A stretch of 61,199 bases of DNA from Mycobacterium sp. E3251 (GTDB lineage: Bacteria; Actinomycetota; Actinomycetes; Mycobacteriales; Mycobacteriaceae): positions 1-61,199 of the forward strand of contig NZ_LZJF01000061.1 in NCBI RefSeq assembly GCF_001666835.1, in the 5' to 3' direction. This document shows positions 37,671 through 46,918 of this stretch, in pieces (position 1 is the first letter of the stretch; every line of letters begins with the position of its first letter). The notes beneath the pieces are model-generated. The model did not search any database. It was not told the DNA's origin and saw only the letters and a list, made by a program, of their open reading frames with translations. The position numbers and the translations under genes are program-made.

Positions 37671-38039
37671 TTAGCCGGTCAGCGCAGCCACGCCGAGACC
37701 GGCAAATAGCGCCGCGCCACCCCCGCAGGCGATCGCGCCGGCCGGCGACAACGTCTGGCGCCGCATGCCGTTGACCGCTGCGACGACGTCCAAGGTGTCG
37801 ACTAAAAGACCCAGTTGCAGAGCGCGCGTGCGCAGCCGAGGCGAGGCGGTATCCATGATGGCGATCGCCAGCGTTAGTTCGCGGGAACCGAACAGTCGAG
37901 TGGTCAGCGGCTGTTGACGGTCAGCACCCAGCCCGATCAGAGCCGCTGTCTTTTTCGGAGCAAGCCATGCGCTCACGCCTGTTACAAACCGCAATGCGGC
38001 GAAAGTGGGGAGTAGTACGCGGTTTCGGGTCTCGTTCAT
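37671..38039 (-). CDS. Small multispanning membrane protein
   Basis: The 122-residue protein has about three or four hydrophobic segments (for example SRELTLAIAIMDTA and AGAIACGGGAALFAGLGVAALTG). It has the GSREL turn seen in DUF4267-like proteins, making it a possible distant relative of the gene at 42667. It has no catalytic motif. ATG at 38039 is the likely start. It is divergent from the first GGDEF-EAL gene, 74 bases away. Confidence 0.7.
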   Translation of the reverse strand: MNETRNRVLLPTFAALRFVTGVSAWLAPKKTAALIGLGADRQQPLTTRLFGSRELTLAIAIMDTASPRLRTRALQLGLLVDTLDVVAAVNGMRRQTLSPAGAIACGGGAALFAGLGVAALTG

Positions 38040-38113
38040 AACCCACCCTCTCAGAGTGAGGCTTCCATGGCTATTGGACCTGGTGCGGTGTCCTGCTCCC
38101 GTTCAGGGCCGTT

Positions 38114-40507
38114 ATGGCCGAGAAACAGGTAAGCAAATTTGCACAACTACTTTTGCGGTGTGTCTTATCCTGCTTGCGAACCGCCCCCGGCAGATTGAGG
38201 AGAATGTTGTCTCTGACACGAAGCCGCATTGTGGTGGTCGTGTTGGCAACTATCGGGCTCCTCGCTTTCGCGACGATGCTGTTCATCTCGAACGGTGCCC
38301 CGGGCCACGGGCTAGTCGCCCCGGCAGGCTCCGTCGTCGCGGGCGTCTTTGCACTCGCATGTTCCGCCAATGCCGCGCGCGGTTCTCGAAGCCGCCAACG
38401 CCTTGCGTGGACCGTTCTTTCTATTGGGCTGCTCGGCTGGACCGCCGGCCAAGCAGCGTGGTGCTACGTCGCCGTCGGTGGCAGTCTTCCGGTCGCGGGC
38501 CTCTCCGCGGCCAACTTCGGCTACCTCATCTTGCCGCTGTGCGCGCTGGGGACCGCGGTCGCGATTCCCAGCCGGGATGACGCGCGATTTGGGATCGGCC
38601 TCCTGCTCGACGGCATCCTCGTCACGGCGTCGCTATTGATCGTTCTCGTCATCCTGACGTTGGGTCGCGCCGCGCACTCACCACAGACGGTCAGCGTCCC
38701 AGAGATCCTGCTGGCCACCGCGGCGGGCGTGTATGTGGGCCTTGTCGCCACGACCTTCGTCGTGGTGAGGAAGGCCGAGGCGGACCGCAAGCTTTCACCC
38801 ACGCTGATGATGCTGGGATGGGGCACCATCGCAGTGGCCGGGGTGATCCACGTCGCAAAGGATTACGCCGACCAGGCGCCGAATGACCTCGTCGTTCTTG
38901 GATGGGCAGGCGGAATGTACTTCGTCGCGCTGTCCGGAATCACGTCTCAGCCCAGCCAGGAACCCGACCTCGGTTTTTCGCAGCCCTCTTCGAGGGCGTC
39001 GTTGTGGCTGCCTTACCTGCCCGTAATGCTGGCCATCGTCGTCGGCACCGTGCACTTTTGGCCCGCATACCGCAGCGAGGCGTTCATCTTCTTGGTTTGC
39101 GTGGTGCTTTTCGTCACCACCCTGGCCCGCCACATCCTGCTGTTGGAACGCAAACAACGTCTAGTTGCCGCGGTGTCTGACGCCGCCCTACGAGACCCGT
39201 TGACGGGGTTGGCAAATCAGCGACTATTCGATGATCGGCTAGCCCACGCGTTGCGCCTACACGTTCAGCACAGCGTGCCGGTCAGCGTGCTCACGCTGGG
39301 TGTGGATGATTTCCGGCTGGTGAACGACACGCTCGGTTATGACGTGGGCGACGAACTATTGCGCGCGGTCGGCAAGCGGATCCAGGCCAATGTCAGCGAT
39401 GGCCATACCGTTGCCCGGATGGGCGGGGACGAATTCGCGATTCTGGTCGAAGACCGTCCCGACGCGGCAGCACACGTTGCCGATGTGCTAGCACGGTCTT
39501 TCCACGAACCCATCGAGATTGAGGATCACCGCCTGGACGCGCGCGTGAGTATCGGTGTGGCATCGGCCAATTCAGGGCTCATAACCACCCCCACGCCGGG
39601 TGATCTCCTCAGACAGGCCGATGCGGCACGATCCGTCGCCCGGCAGGCGAACTCGGCCAATGTTCGGACGTTCACACCCGAGATGGACGATCAACTTGGC
39701 GGGGCGCCGGCCTACGACAGTGCCATCGCGCGACTGCAGCTGCTCGGCGAACTGCGACGCGCCATTGAGAACGACTCGCTGACGCTGCTATACCAGCCGA
39801 AATTCGGCTTGATGACCGGTTCGGTGCGCGGAGTGGAGGCGCTCGTCCGATGGCAGCACCCGCGCTTTGGCGTGCTGAAGCCCGCCCAGTTTTTGCCCCT
39901 GGTTCGCGAGCACGGCCTGATGCATGCGCTCACGGATCTGGTGTTGTCGCGCGCCGTCGCCGACGCTGCCGCTTGGCACGCGGCAGGCGCAGCGATCCCG
40001 GTCGCGATCAACCTGGCGGCGCCCTCGCTCGACAAGGACGCGCTGCCCGACCGCATCATGTCCGTGCTTCACACATACGCAATGTCTCCCGGTTCTCTCA
40101 CGATTGAGATCACCGAGGATCTGGTGGTGGCCGACCTGGCCAAGGCCCGCACGGTGCTAGATCGTCTCCGGGAGAACGGCATCCGGGTGGCGATCGACGA
40201 CTTCGGCAGCGGCTATGCCACTTTGACCTATCTGCGCGAGCTACCGGTCGATGAAGTAAAACTCGGGCGCGAATTCATCGCGCCGATCCTGCACGACGAC
40301 CGAGCCGCAATCATTACGCACTCGGTCATCGAGTTGGCGTCTGCGTTCGGCATCGTGACCGTCGCGGAAGGCGTCGAGGATCTCGCCACGGCCCAACGAC
40401 TCAAGGACTACGGTTGCGACGCCGTACAGGGGAACTTCTTCTGTCGCCCGTTGCCCGCTTCCGAGATCCCGCGGGTCTCCGGTGTCTCCACGCTCGCGGC
40501 GCAATAG
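38114..40507 (+). CDS. Membrane GGDEF-EAL protein, cyclic di-GMP turnover (first of two)
   Basis: This 797-residue protein has an N-terminal MASE-like region with about eight to nine membrane helices (residues 35-345). A GGDEF domain follows with an intact GGDEF motif (ARMGGDEFAIL) but no RxxD inhibitory site. The EAL domain has EALVRW, EITE, DDFGSGYATL, the VKLG lysine and AEGVED, so both synthesis and hydrolysis of cyclic di-GMP are chemically possible. The input domain suggests sensing at the membrane. ATG at 38114 follows CAGGG; ATG at 38204 has GAGGAG one base away, which is too close. A second such gene lies at 48506. Confidence 0.93.
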   Translation: MAEKQVSKFAQLLLRCVLSCLRTAPGRLRRMLSLTRSRIVVVVLATIGLLAFATMLFISNGAPGHGLVAPAGSVVAGVFALACSANAARGSRSRQRLAWTVLSIGLLGWTAGQAAWCYVAVGGSLPVAGLSAANFGYLILPLCALGTAVAIPSRDDARFGIGLLLDGILVTASLLIVLVILTLGRAAHSPQTVSVPEILLATAAGVYVGLVATTFVVVRKAEADRKLSPTLMMLGWGTIAVAGVIHVAKDYADQAPNDLVVLGWAGGMYFVALSGITSQPSQEPDLGFSQPSSRASLWLPYLPVMLAIVVGTVHFWPAYRSEAFIFLVCVVLFVTTLARHILLLERKQRLVAAVSDAALRDPLTGLANQRLFDDRLAHALRLHVQHSVPVSVLTLGVDDFRLVNDTLGYDVGDELLRAVGKRIQANVSDGHTVARMGGDEFAILVEDRPDAAAHVADVLARSFHEPIEIEDHRLDARVSIGVASANSGLITTPTPGDLLRQADAARSVARQANSANVRTFTPEMDDQLGGAPAYDSAIARLQLLGELRRAIENDSLTLLYQPKFGLMTGSVRGVEALVRWQHPRFGVLKPAQFLPLVREHGLMHALTDLVLSRAVADAAAWHAAGAAIPVAINLAAPSLDKDALPDRIMSVLHTYAMSPGSLTIEITEDLVVADLAKARTVLDRLRENGIRVAIDDFGSGYATLTYLRELPVDEVKLGREFIAPILHDDRAAIITHSVIELASAFGIVTVAEGVEDLATAQRLKDYGCDAVQGNFFCRPLPASEIPRVSGVSTLAAQ

Positions 40508-40529
40508 ACGCCGTCTTTCAAACGGTGGC

Positions 40530-41006
40530 TTAGTTCGCGACCGATCGCTCCAGGGTAGCCAGCGACGCGGCTAGGTAGTCCTCACCGAAGATCGGCATAT
40601 CGCCGACCCGGTCGCGGAACTCCTGCGGTGTGCCGCTCCAGTCATAGGTGAGCGTCACGTCGGTCTGGTTCCCGTTGGGTGCGAGGTCGTAGCGCCAAAA
40701 CCAACCACCGGGATTGTGGTTGCCCGCGTCGTCGAGTACGCCCGGCATCCAGCAGATGGCACGGTCCGGGTCGAACACATTGACCAGGTTGTGGGTGACA
40801 TAGTCGCCGCCGGCCCGGGTGAGGTACATGTTCATCGCGAACAGCTGTCCCGCGCGGGTGATTGGCGCGGTGTCCACCGCATCACGGACCCAGTCAGTGG
40901 GCTCGGTGTTCTGGTGCCGGGACGGGTCAGCGAGGACCGCGAAAATCTCGGCCGGCGTCGCGGCGATGGTGCGGGTGACGACGTAACGTTCGGCGGTTGG
41001 GCTCAT
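40530..41006 (-). CDS. SRPBCC-superfamily protein
   Basis: The 158-residue polyketide-cyclase/START-like protein shows VTRTIAATPAEIFAVLADPSRH at the start and an SRPBCC C-terminal helix (EDYLAASLATLERSVA). It forms a hydrophobic pocket; ligand and reaction are unknown. Its ATG overlaps the DUF899 stop by four bases, so the two genes are translationally coupled. Confidence 0.85.
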   Translation of the reverse strand: MSPTAERYVVTRTIAATPAEIFAVLADPSRHQNTEPTDWVRDAVDTAPITRAGQLFAMNMYLTRAGGDYVTHNLVNVFDPDRAICWMPGVLDDAGNHNPGGWFWRYDLAPNGNQTDVTLTYDWSGTPQEFRDRVGDMPIFGEDYLAASLATLERSVAN

Positions 41007-41707
41007 TCGTTGTCCTCACTGGCGGGCCCGTAGGCGGCTGCGATACCGGGGGAGTCAAGCCAACCCGAGTAGGTGGGGCGAGAGGGCCAGCCTTCGGGCG
41101 AATCGAGCCATTCCTCCTGCCGGCCCCAGGGCAGGATGTCGATCAGACCAAAAGAGTGACTGAGCTGCTCGGTGCCCCGCCCATTGGTGTGCCAAGTCCT
41201 GTACACGGTGTCACCGTCGCGCAGGAACACGTTGACGCCAAAACCGCCGGCGGGCGGAGCATCCATGTCGGCGGCGAAGGGGCTCTGCGACGACGAGTAC
41301 CACTCCATGCGGTTGCCGACCTTTCGCTTGTAGGCGAGGGCTTCGTCGATCGGTCCGTTGGTGACGATGACGAAACGGGCGTCGTAGTTGTCGAGGAACT
41401 CCAGTCGGGTGAACTGCGACGTGAAGCCCGTGCATCCGGCGCATTGCCACTCCGCGCCGTCCGACCACATGTGGTGGTACACGATGAGCTGGGAGCGGCC
41501 GGCGAACACGTCGGCAAGGCGGATCGGGCCCTCAGCCCCGATCAACGTGTAGTCGGCCAACTCGACCATCGGCAGACGCCGGCGCTGGGCGGCGACCGCA
41601 TCCAATTCTCGAGTGGCGGCCTTCTCCCTTTTGCGCAGTTCGTCGAGCGCGGCGCGCCAGGTTTGTTGATCGACGACCGGAGGCAGGGCCGTGGCTTTGG
41701 GCGACAT
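41003..41707 (-). CDS. DUF899 thioredoxin-like protein
   Basis: The 234-residue DUF899 protein has a thioredoxin-like fold. Markers are ALDELRKREKAATRELDAVAAQRRRLPMV, the AGRSQLIVYHHMW strand, CAGCTGF in the position of a redox CxxC, VNVFLRDGDTVYRTW and the HSFGLIDILPWGRQEEW end. The CxxC suggests a thiol-dependent role, but function is not established. ATG at 41707 has AAGGTGG upstream; the frame is open to 41773. It forms an operon with the SRPBCC gene. Confidence 0.88.
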   Translation of the reverse strand: MSPKATALPPVVDQQTWRAALDELRKREKAATRELDAVAAQRRRLPMVELADYTLIGAEGPIRLADVFAGRSQLIVYHHMWSDGAEWQCAGCTGFTSQFTRLEFLDNYDARFVIVTNGPIDEALAYKRKVGNRMEWYSSSQSPFAADMDAPPAGGFGVNVFLRDGDTVYRTWHTNGRGTEQLSHSFGLIDILPWGRQEEWLDSPEGWPSRPTYSGWLDSPGIAAAYGPASEDNE

Positions 41708-42057
41708 GGGATCCACCTTTGCTTTGAAGTCTTTTGTCCGAAAGGTCTGACTGCCGAAACGTCCGGAATTCATCGCAGACCGTCGCTGCCGCGGTGGTCA
41801 TGACCGCGCCGCGGGCCCGATTCGAATAGACGACGAGGGGAGACCTTCTCGTTGTGGCGACGTTCGCGTCGATGGCCGCCATTACGATCGCGACGGCCGC
41901 TGAGCAAGGCCGGGTGCCGATGACGCCCAGCAGCGCCAACCGCTCGGCATCCGATTGACGTGTGATAGCGCCGATAGAACTGCTAGCAACGCTATTGACA
42001 CCGCCAAGTTGCCGGGGTTAGCGTTGCTAGCAGTCATGGCATGAGGGGAGTTAGGGC
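41708..42057. other. Divergent regulatory gap between DUF899 and DUF1772 genes
   Basis: A 350-base gap. The right part holds a 16-bp inverted repeat around a promoter (described separately). The left part (about 41775-41940) contains an open minus-strand frame without a convincing start or family, which I read as noncoding. Confidence 0.5.
41979..42034 (+). promoter_or_regulatory. Exact 16-bp inverted repeat flanking a promoter (TetR-like operator)
   Basis: ACTGCTAGCAACGCTA at 41979-41994 is perfectly repeated in inverted form as TAGCGTTGCTAGCAGT at 42019-42034. Each arm contains two smaller palindromes, TGCTAGCA and TAGC-N3-GCTA. TTGACA at 41995-42000 and TAGCGT at 42019-42024 form a promoter with 18-base spacing inside the repeat. 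This is the layout of a repressor operator, in the style of TetR sites. The gene controlled is most likely the DUF1772 gene that begins 24 bases downstream. Confidence 0.7.
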
Positions 42058-42534
42058 ATGGTTTTGGACGTCATGACCCGCGCCGCTGCACTGATCGCGG
42101 TGCTGGGGACCGCGGTGGTCTACGGAACCGACGTGTTCTGCGCAATCGTGCTGCGACCGGCATTGGCGGTGGTCGACGACGATGCCTTGGTCGTGGTCAC
42201 GGGAAGGGTGCACCAATTTGGAGACCGGCGCATGCCTGTGCCCGGGGTGCTCGGGGTCGTCGCGACCGCGACGAGCGCGGTGCTGGCCACCGTGGCCGTG
42301 AATTGGGCGCAGGCGATCGCGGCGGGCGTCGCGCTGGTCGTGCTGTTGGTCTGGCTCGCGCTGTATACCAGGGTGAGCGCACCAATTAATCGGCGACTGA
42401 CAGCGGCCGCGGATGCTAGTCGGCGACTACCGGATGGGCGTGCGCTGCAAGAGAAGTGGGACTCGATCATCGGCGCCCGCGCGACCCTTCAGGGCGTTGC
42501 AGTGGCCGCGCTATGCGTGGTGCTGATGATGTGA
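42058..42534 (+). CDS. DUF1772 membrane protein
   Basis: This 158-residue protein has four hydrophobic helices and the DUF1772 layout (anthrone-oxygenase-like): a first helix with GTDVFCAIVLRPAL, a histidine in GRVHQFGDRRMP and a final segment LQEKWDSIIGARATLQGVAV. The family's enzymatic role is unclear in bacteria. It starts 24 bases after the 16-bp inverted repeat, with GGGGAG upstream of the ATG, and so is likely induced when a repressor leaves that operator. Confidence 0.83.
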   Translation: MVLDVMTRAAALIAVLGTAVVYGTDVFCAIVLRPALAVVDDDALVVVTGRVHQFGDRRMPVPGVLGVVATATSAVLATVAVNWAQAIAAGVALVVLLVWLALYTRVSAPINRRLTAAADASRRLPDGRALQEKWDSIIGARATLQGVAVAALCVVLMM

Positions 42535-42666
42535 CGTCCCGGCCAGCCCCGAGTTCGCCGCCGACATGACGGGGTTCGACGTCGGCGACATCGTCGACGT
42601 TCAAACAATGCTGCTTGACCCGACGCCGTTTTCACCGATTCACTGACGACTTCAGGAGCGCGCGAC

Positions 42667-43050
42667 ATGACCATGACAACCACCATCGGCTACACGCTCG
42701 CCGGACTCCTAGCCGCGGGCATCATCTTCATCGGCGCACGTTTCCTCGTCGCGCCGCGCCTCGCCGCCGCCGGCTACGGGGTGCTCCCGGAGGTGGACCG
42801 GCCGGGTGTGGGCGCGTACCTGAGCGTCAAGGGCGTGCGCGACATCGCCAGTGGGCTCTTCGTCATCATCCTGATGATCGCGGGCGCGACACAACTGGTC
42901 GGCTGGGTGATGTTGGCCGCCACCATCATTCCGCTCGCCGACGCGACCATCGTGCTCCGCAACGGCGGCTCGAAGTCGATAGCGTGGGGAGTCCACGGCG
43001 CCACCGCCGCCGTCATGCTGATCACAAGTGCGCTCCTGCTCGCGCATTAG
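42667..43050 (+). CDS. DUF4267 small membrane protein
   Basis: The 127-residue protein has four membrane helices and the DUF4267 pattern (ARFLVAPRLAAAGYG, AYLSVKGVRDIASGLFVIIL, then ATIVLRNGGSKSIAWGVHGATA). Function unknown; the family is often next to TetR regulators. ATG at 42667 has an AGGAGC site. The DUF1772 gene is upstream on the same strand by 132 bases, so they may share the operator at 41979-42034. Confidence 0.83.
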   Translation: MTMTTTIGYTLAGLLAAGIIFIGARFLVAPRLAAAGYGVLPEVDRPGVGAYLSVKGVRDIASGLFVIILMIAGATQLVGWVMLAATIIPLADATIVLRNGGSKSIAWGVHGATAAVMLITSALLLAH

Positions 43051-43113
43051 GGGAGCGGGATGCGTGCCCGCGCCATCCGCCCCGATCGTTGAACTTGTTG
43101 CGGCGCAAGACCT

Positions 43114-43242
43114 TTAACCTGCCGCGACCCCGAGGGGCGGACCCACGGCGGGGGTGGTGGTGGTGGGTAGGCATCCGGTCGCTGAAGCGGCGGTAAAGGC
43201 GAGCATCAACGCGACGACGAGCTTCGTGACTAGACGTGACAT
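43114..43242 (-). CDS. Tiny signal-peptide/lipoprotein-like peptide (42 residues)
   Basis: The minus strand encodes a 42-residue peptide. A basic start (MSRLVTK) leads to a hydrophobic run (LVVALMLAFTAASATG) and a cysteine in lipobox position (SATGC), followed by PTTTTPAVGPPLG. ATG at 43242 is preceded by GGAG at a good distance. Codon choice is GC-rich at third positions, as in neighbours. It would yield a lipid-modified stub of about 19 residues. It is divergent from the O-methyltransferase gene, with the palindrome 43295-43316 between them. Confidence 0.5.
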   Translation of the reverse strand: MSRLVTKLVVALMLAFTAASATGCLPTTTTPAVGPPLGVAAG

Positions 43243-43294
43243 GGCGACTCCATTCATCCGGCCCCTCGTCAAAACGTTAGACGGAGCGGCGATT

Positions 43295-43316
43295 TATTTC
43301 AACCATTATTGAAATA
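43295..43316. promoter_or_regulatory. AT-rich 8-6-8 palindrome, likely operator
   Basis: TATTTCAA-CCATTA-TTGAAATA is a perfect inverted repeat with 8-bp arms in otherwise GC-rich DNA. It lies between the tiny lipoprotein-like gene (minus, start 43242) and the O-methyltransferase (plus, start about 43474). The shape fits ArsR, MarR or TetR sites. No regulator gene is adjacent. Confidence 0.55.
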
Positions 43317-43473
43317 GTTCGGCTCTGCAGGCATACTTCCTATGCGGACAGATTGATCGGTCGCACAGCAGGAGCGCTCAGCGAGCGTTGGGCGCATTAG
43401 TGTGTGCGCTGATGTGGCAGGCTTTGTCGTTCCTGCCGGAGAGCCGGAGCCACGGATGGAGAAGGGGTGTCAC

Positions 43474-44559
43474 TTGACGTCGAAGGTTCCGCCGGTCAAG
43501 GTCGCGCGAGCCGTTGAACGTGCCCGCCACCACTTGTCGCGCCTGCGCCAGCGCTCCGCACCACCTGCCGCAGTGATGATGGAATTGATTCTGAACGCGT
43601 GGGTGGCCCAGGCGATCACGTCCGCGGCGGACCTTGGGGTAGCGGATGCTCTGGCGGACGGCCCCTTGTCGGGCGAGCAACTGGCCGACCGGGTCGGTGC
43701 CGACGCCGACGCGCTGAGGCGACTCATGCGCGCGTTGATCGGTATAGGGATTTTCCGCAAGGGCAGCGACGGGCGTTACGCACTCACGCCACTAGCGGAC
43801 ACGCTGCGCACCGACGCGCCGGTCTCAATGGCCGGGATGGCGCGGTGGGTCGGCTCACCTCAGCATCGCGAGCACTGGAGCCACCTGACCGACGCGATTC
43901 GCACCGGAAACCCGGCGCTCCCAGAGCTTCGCGGCAAGCCAGCGTTCGAGTACCTGGCCGACGAACCGGAGTTGGGTGAAATCTTCAACTCCGCTATGAC
44001 CAATGTGTCCGAGTTTGCGAACGTGCCCCTGACGGCAGCCTACGATTTCGGTGCGTTCGGGACGATCGTCGATGTCGGTGGTGGACACGGTCGGCTCTTG
44101 GCGGCGATCCTCGAGACGGCTCCGAATTCGCGCGGCGTGCTGTTCGACCTTCCGGAGGTCGTGGCCGGCGCCGCCGAATTGTTTTGTAAGTACGGTGTCG
44201 ATGGCCGGGTCCGGATCGAAGAGGGCTCGTTCTTCGACTCCGCGCCGGAGGGCGGCGACGCGTATGTGCTCAAGAACGTCATCCACGACTGGCCCGAGGA
44301 AGATGCGGTGCGCATCCTGAAGAACGTCCGCGCCGCGGCCCGCACCGGAGCGCGCCTGCTGCTTTGCGAGTTCGTCATCCCCGACCATGACCGCGACTTC
44401 CACGGCAAGTGGGTTGACATCGAAATGCTCATCGTCGCCGGTGCGCGCGAACTCACCGCCAACGAGTACGACCGGTTGTTCGACCAAGCCGGTTTCCGGT
44501 TGAATCGCATCGTTGATACCGTATCGCCGCTGAGCATCATCGAGGGGATTGCGGTGTAG
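43474..44559 (+). CDS. O-methyltransferase, hydroxyneurosporene/ArMT type
   Basis: This protein of about 361 residues has an N-terminal dimerisation and winged-helix domain ([24 protein letters not shown], then [16 protein letters not shown]). The SAM domain shows [24 protein letters not shown], the catalytic-histidine segment [17 protein letters not shown] and [20 protein letters not shown]. Enzymes of this family methylate phenolic or polyketide hydroxyls. TTG at 43474 has GAGAAGGGG at good spacing; ATG at 43456 is the alternative and adds six residues. Confidence 0.9.
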   Translation: MTSKVPPVKVARAVERARHHLSRLRQRSAPPAAVMMELILNAWVAQAITSAADLGVADALADGPLSGEQLADRVGADADALRRLMRALIGIGIFRKGSDGRYALTPLADTLRTDAPVSMAGMARWVGSPQHREHWSHLTDAIRTGNPALPELRGKPAFEYLADEPELGEIFNSAMTNVSEFANVPLTAAYDFGAFGTIVDVGGGHGRLLAAILETAPNSRGVLFDLPEVVAGAAELFCKYGVDGRVRIEEGSFFDSAPEGGDAYVLKNVIHDWPEEDAVRILKNVRAAARTGARLLLCEFVIPDHDRDFHGKWVDIEMLIVAGARELTANEYDRLFDQAGFRLNRIVDTVSPLSIIEGIAV

Positions 44560-44651
44560 CGGGCGCACTTTGGCGCCTGACCAGCACGCCCAATGCCGAA
44601 TCCGCAGGGGCTACGGAGGGGCGACTATTCAGGGACTTTCGGAGGTTTGCG

Positions 44652-45587
44652 ATGAGACAACCCAACGACGACGCCTGGGGTCCGGCCACCGGTGTAGGAA
44701 CCACGGCCACGATGGCAGCGGCGGCAAGGGCAATCGCCACCAGGGATGGGGTCATCAACGATGTCTTCGCCGAGCCGTTGGTGCGCGCGGTCGGTGTGAA
44801 TTTTCTGACCCGCTGGGCTACCGGTGAGCTGGTCGCCGCGGATCTCGACACCGAGGGCAGCCCATGGGGTCTGGCGCAGATGCCTGCATCGATTGCGGCC
44901 CGCACGCGATACTTCGACGAATTCTGTGCCGATGCCGCCGCGGCGGGCATCCGCCAAGCCGTCATCCTCGCCTCGGGCTTGGATGCTCGCGCCTATCGAC
45001 TGGATTGGCCGAATGGGATGACGGTGTTTGAGATCGATCAGCCGGCCGTCATCGAGTTCAAATCCACGACGCTGGCCGGACTCGGCGCCGAACCGGCGGT
45101 CGCTGTGCGTACGGTCGCGACCGACCTGCGCGAGGACTGGTCGACAGCATTGAAGGCGGCGGGCTTCGATACCAGTAAGGCCACGGCGTGGATCGCCGAA
45201 GGTCTCTTCGGCTATTTGGCACCCGAGGCTCAGGATCGGCTGCTCGATGCCATCACCGCACTCAGCGCGCCAGGTAGCCGCCTCGCAAGCGAGGCCGTGC
45301 CGAATACCGGCGACATGGACCCCGATGCAGCGCGCGAGCGCATGCGCGAAGCGACGGCCAAGTGGCGCGAGCACGGCTTCGAGCTCGACTTCGACGTAAT
45401 CGAGTTCGAAGGCGAGCGCCGCGACGTCTGCGCGTACCTTGACCCGCGCGGCTGGACATCGGTCGCAACGCCGATGGCCGAGCTGCTCGCCGGTCATGGG
45501 TTGGGGGCGATAGCGCGCGCCGACGATGACCGACAGACGATGAACGGCGTCACCTACTACACGTCGACGCTGGGCACGGGCCGATAG
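44652..45587 (+). CDS. TIGR00027-family SAM-dependent methyltransferase (second copy)
   Basis: The 311-residue protein has the same family markers as 27898-28821: [68 protein letters not shown] and [10 protein letters not shown]. The two copies are clearly different at the C-terminus. Acceptor unknown. The ATG at 44652 has GGAGG upstream. The preceding O-methyltransferase ends 92 bases before it on the same strand, so both could belong to one modification pathway; this is inference from position. Confidence 0.92.
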   Translation: MRQPNDDAWGPATGVGTTATMAAAARAIATRDGVINDVFAEPLVRAVGVNFLTRWATGELVAADLDTEGSPWGLAQMPASIAARTRYFDEFCADAAAAGIRQAVILASGLDARAYRLDWPNGMTVFEIDQPAVIEFKSTTLAGLGAEPAVAVRTVATDLREDWSTALKAAGFDTSKATAWIAEGLFGYLAPEAQDRLLDAITALSAPGSRLASEAVPNTGDMDPDAARERMREATAKWREHGFELDFDVIEFEGERRDVCAYLDPRGWTSVATPMAELLAGHGLGAIARADDDRQTMNGVTYYTSTLGTGR

Positions 45588-45648
45588 GGCGCCTACGGGC
45601 CGTTAGCGGCACTCACCGCCATCCCGCCGTTATCTGTCTTCCCGGCGC

Positions 45649-46137
45649 TCAGGCGGGGCAGGCGCGTGCCAGCGTCGCCATCTCATCGCCGAACTCGTGG
45701 TTCACCCGGGCCGCCGCTTTCGCCGATGGCGGCAGGTCCACTTTCAATGGGTCTTGTTCGCCGAGTTCGCCGTTCATCTGATTGGCGTCTTTCATGAATT
45801 CTCGGGCCAGCGCCGCGGCTCGTTGCGCGTGAGCCGACAGGCCAGGCTCGGTCACCTGGTTGGCGCGTTGCTGCAGGCCGTCCAGCCATGCCTGGTAATC
45901 GGCGTCAGAGGGCACCGAGTCTTGTTCGTAAGAACCCGGGGGCGCGAACCGCGTCTTGGCTTTCAACGAGGCCTGCATGTCGCGGTTGTAATCGATGAAT
46001 TGCCGTACACGCCAACAAGGTTGCGCCCGCTCATCGATGTGCCACGCGACGACCAGACCCGCGGCGGCCGCGGCTACGCATAGCATCATCAGCAAGCGCC
46101 GGGCGGTCCTACGGGTACGGAGACTGTTATTGGCCAC
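45649..46137 (-). CDS. Membrane-anchored hypothetical protein
   Basis: This 162-residue protein has an arginine-rich N-terminus (LRTRRTARRLL), one hydrophobic segment (about residues 15-32, LMMLCVAAAAAGLVVAW) and an extracytoplasmic helical domain. Two cysteines (CWRVRQFIDY and ARACPA at the very end) could form a disulfide. No recognised family. It stands alone on this strand. Confidence 0.72.
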   Translation of the reverse strand: MANNSLRTRRTARRLLMMLCVAAAAAGLVVAWHIDERAQPCWRVRQFIDYNRDMQASLKAKTRFAPPGSYEQDSVPSDADYQAWLDGLQQRANQVTEPGLSAHAQRAAALAREFMKDANQMNGELGEQDPLKVDLPPSAKAAARVNHEFGDEMATLARACPA

Positions 46138-46249
46138 GCGACCAACCTAATTCCTTGATCGGGCCGCGCGGAACAAGTCGGTGCAGTTCATTCGCCGCTT
46201 CGCCACGGCGGATGCGAATGCGAGTGATCAGCCGCCTGGGCCCGGCCCG

Positions 46250-46594
46250 TCACGCGTGGGGGCAGAAAATGCCCAGTATCTGTTGGCAGTTGTCCTTATT
46301 GATGAGCCCCGGCGGTGGTGGGGGCGGTGGCGGAGGCGGGTTGTCGCCGTCCCAAATGTTCTGGGCGACATTGCCCTGTCCGAAGTAGACGTAATAGTAG
46401 GTGTGGCAGATGTTGTTGTCCCAAATGACCGGATTAGTGACGTGGTTACCGGTCGGCGGGAGTGGCTCCCCTGGGCACCAGCGGTGCGGGCCGCCATCGG
46501 CGTTGGCGGTTCCTGCGGCGAGCCCGAGTCCCGCGACACCCAAACCGCCGGCCAACAGGGCGGTGGTTGCTACTCGCACGATTCGTCGCATCAT
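46250..46594 (-). CDS. Small secreted proline-run protein
   Basis: The 114-residue product has a signal peptide (MMRRIVRVATTALLAGGLG to about TANADG) and a mature part with HRWCPGEPLPP, NICHTYYYVYFGQG and a run of ten prolines, closing with DNCQQILGIFCPHA. Four cysteines suggest two disulfides. It looks like the mycobacterial small exported CPG/CP-type proteins of unknown function. ATG at 46594 was chosen from GAGGA upstream; the frame is open to 46732. Confidence 0.78.
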   Translation of the reverse strand: MMRRIVRVATTALLAGGLGVAGLGLAAGTANADGGPHRWCPGEPLPPTGNHVTNPVIWDNNICHTYYYVYFGQGNVAQNIWDGDNPPPPPPPPPPGLINKDNCQQILGIFCPHA

Positions 46595-46918
46595 GGTGGT
46601 CCTCTTCTGTCGGGGTGGCGGCCAGCTTTCGGCCGCCTTCGCGTTGAAGTGAATAACGGGCCCCCAGCTACCGATCTCAACTTGGCCAGGGGACGCCATG
46701 CCCGGGGCGCAGCCGGAGAAGACCACCCCCACGGCGAGGTGGGCGGTAGGGGAGCCGCCAACCGGGCATAGTCGGCGCGGAAAACGACTCTGTGTTGTGA
46801 CCGTTAAGGATCGTTACCGCAATTGTGATGAATGCACTCCTATCTTTGGATATACGAGAAGGCCGACGCTTTCGAACCAAATAACGCCTATCGGCGTCCG
46901 CAAGCCTGGGGGGCTGAT
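46595..46918. other. Intergenic region, no gene supported
   Basis: A 324-base gap between the divergent secreted protein and the small membrane protein. Frames here lack start signals and coding bias. The right part (46800-46870) is AT-rich (GTTAAGGATCGTTACCGCAA and onward), a likely promoter area for 46919. I see no other structure. Confidence 0.45.

Noticed and set aside
41708..41939. Upstream part of a minus frame beyond the DUF899 start
   Set aside because: It lies in another frame from DUF899, has no start signal and does not look like a protein.
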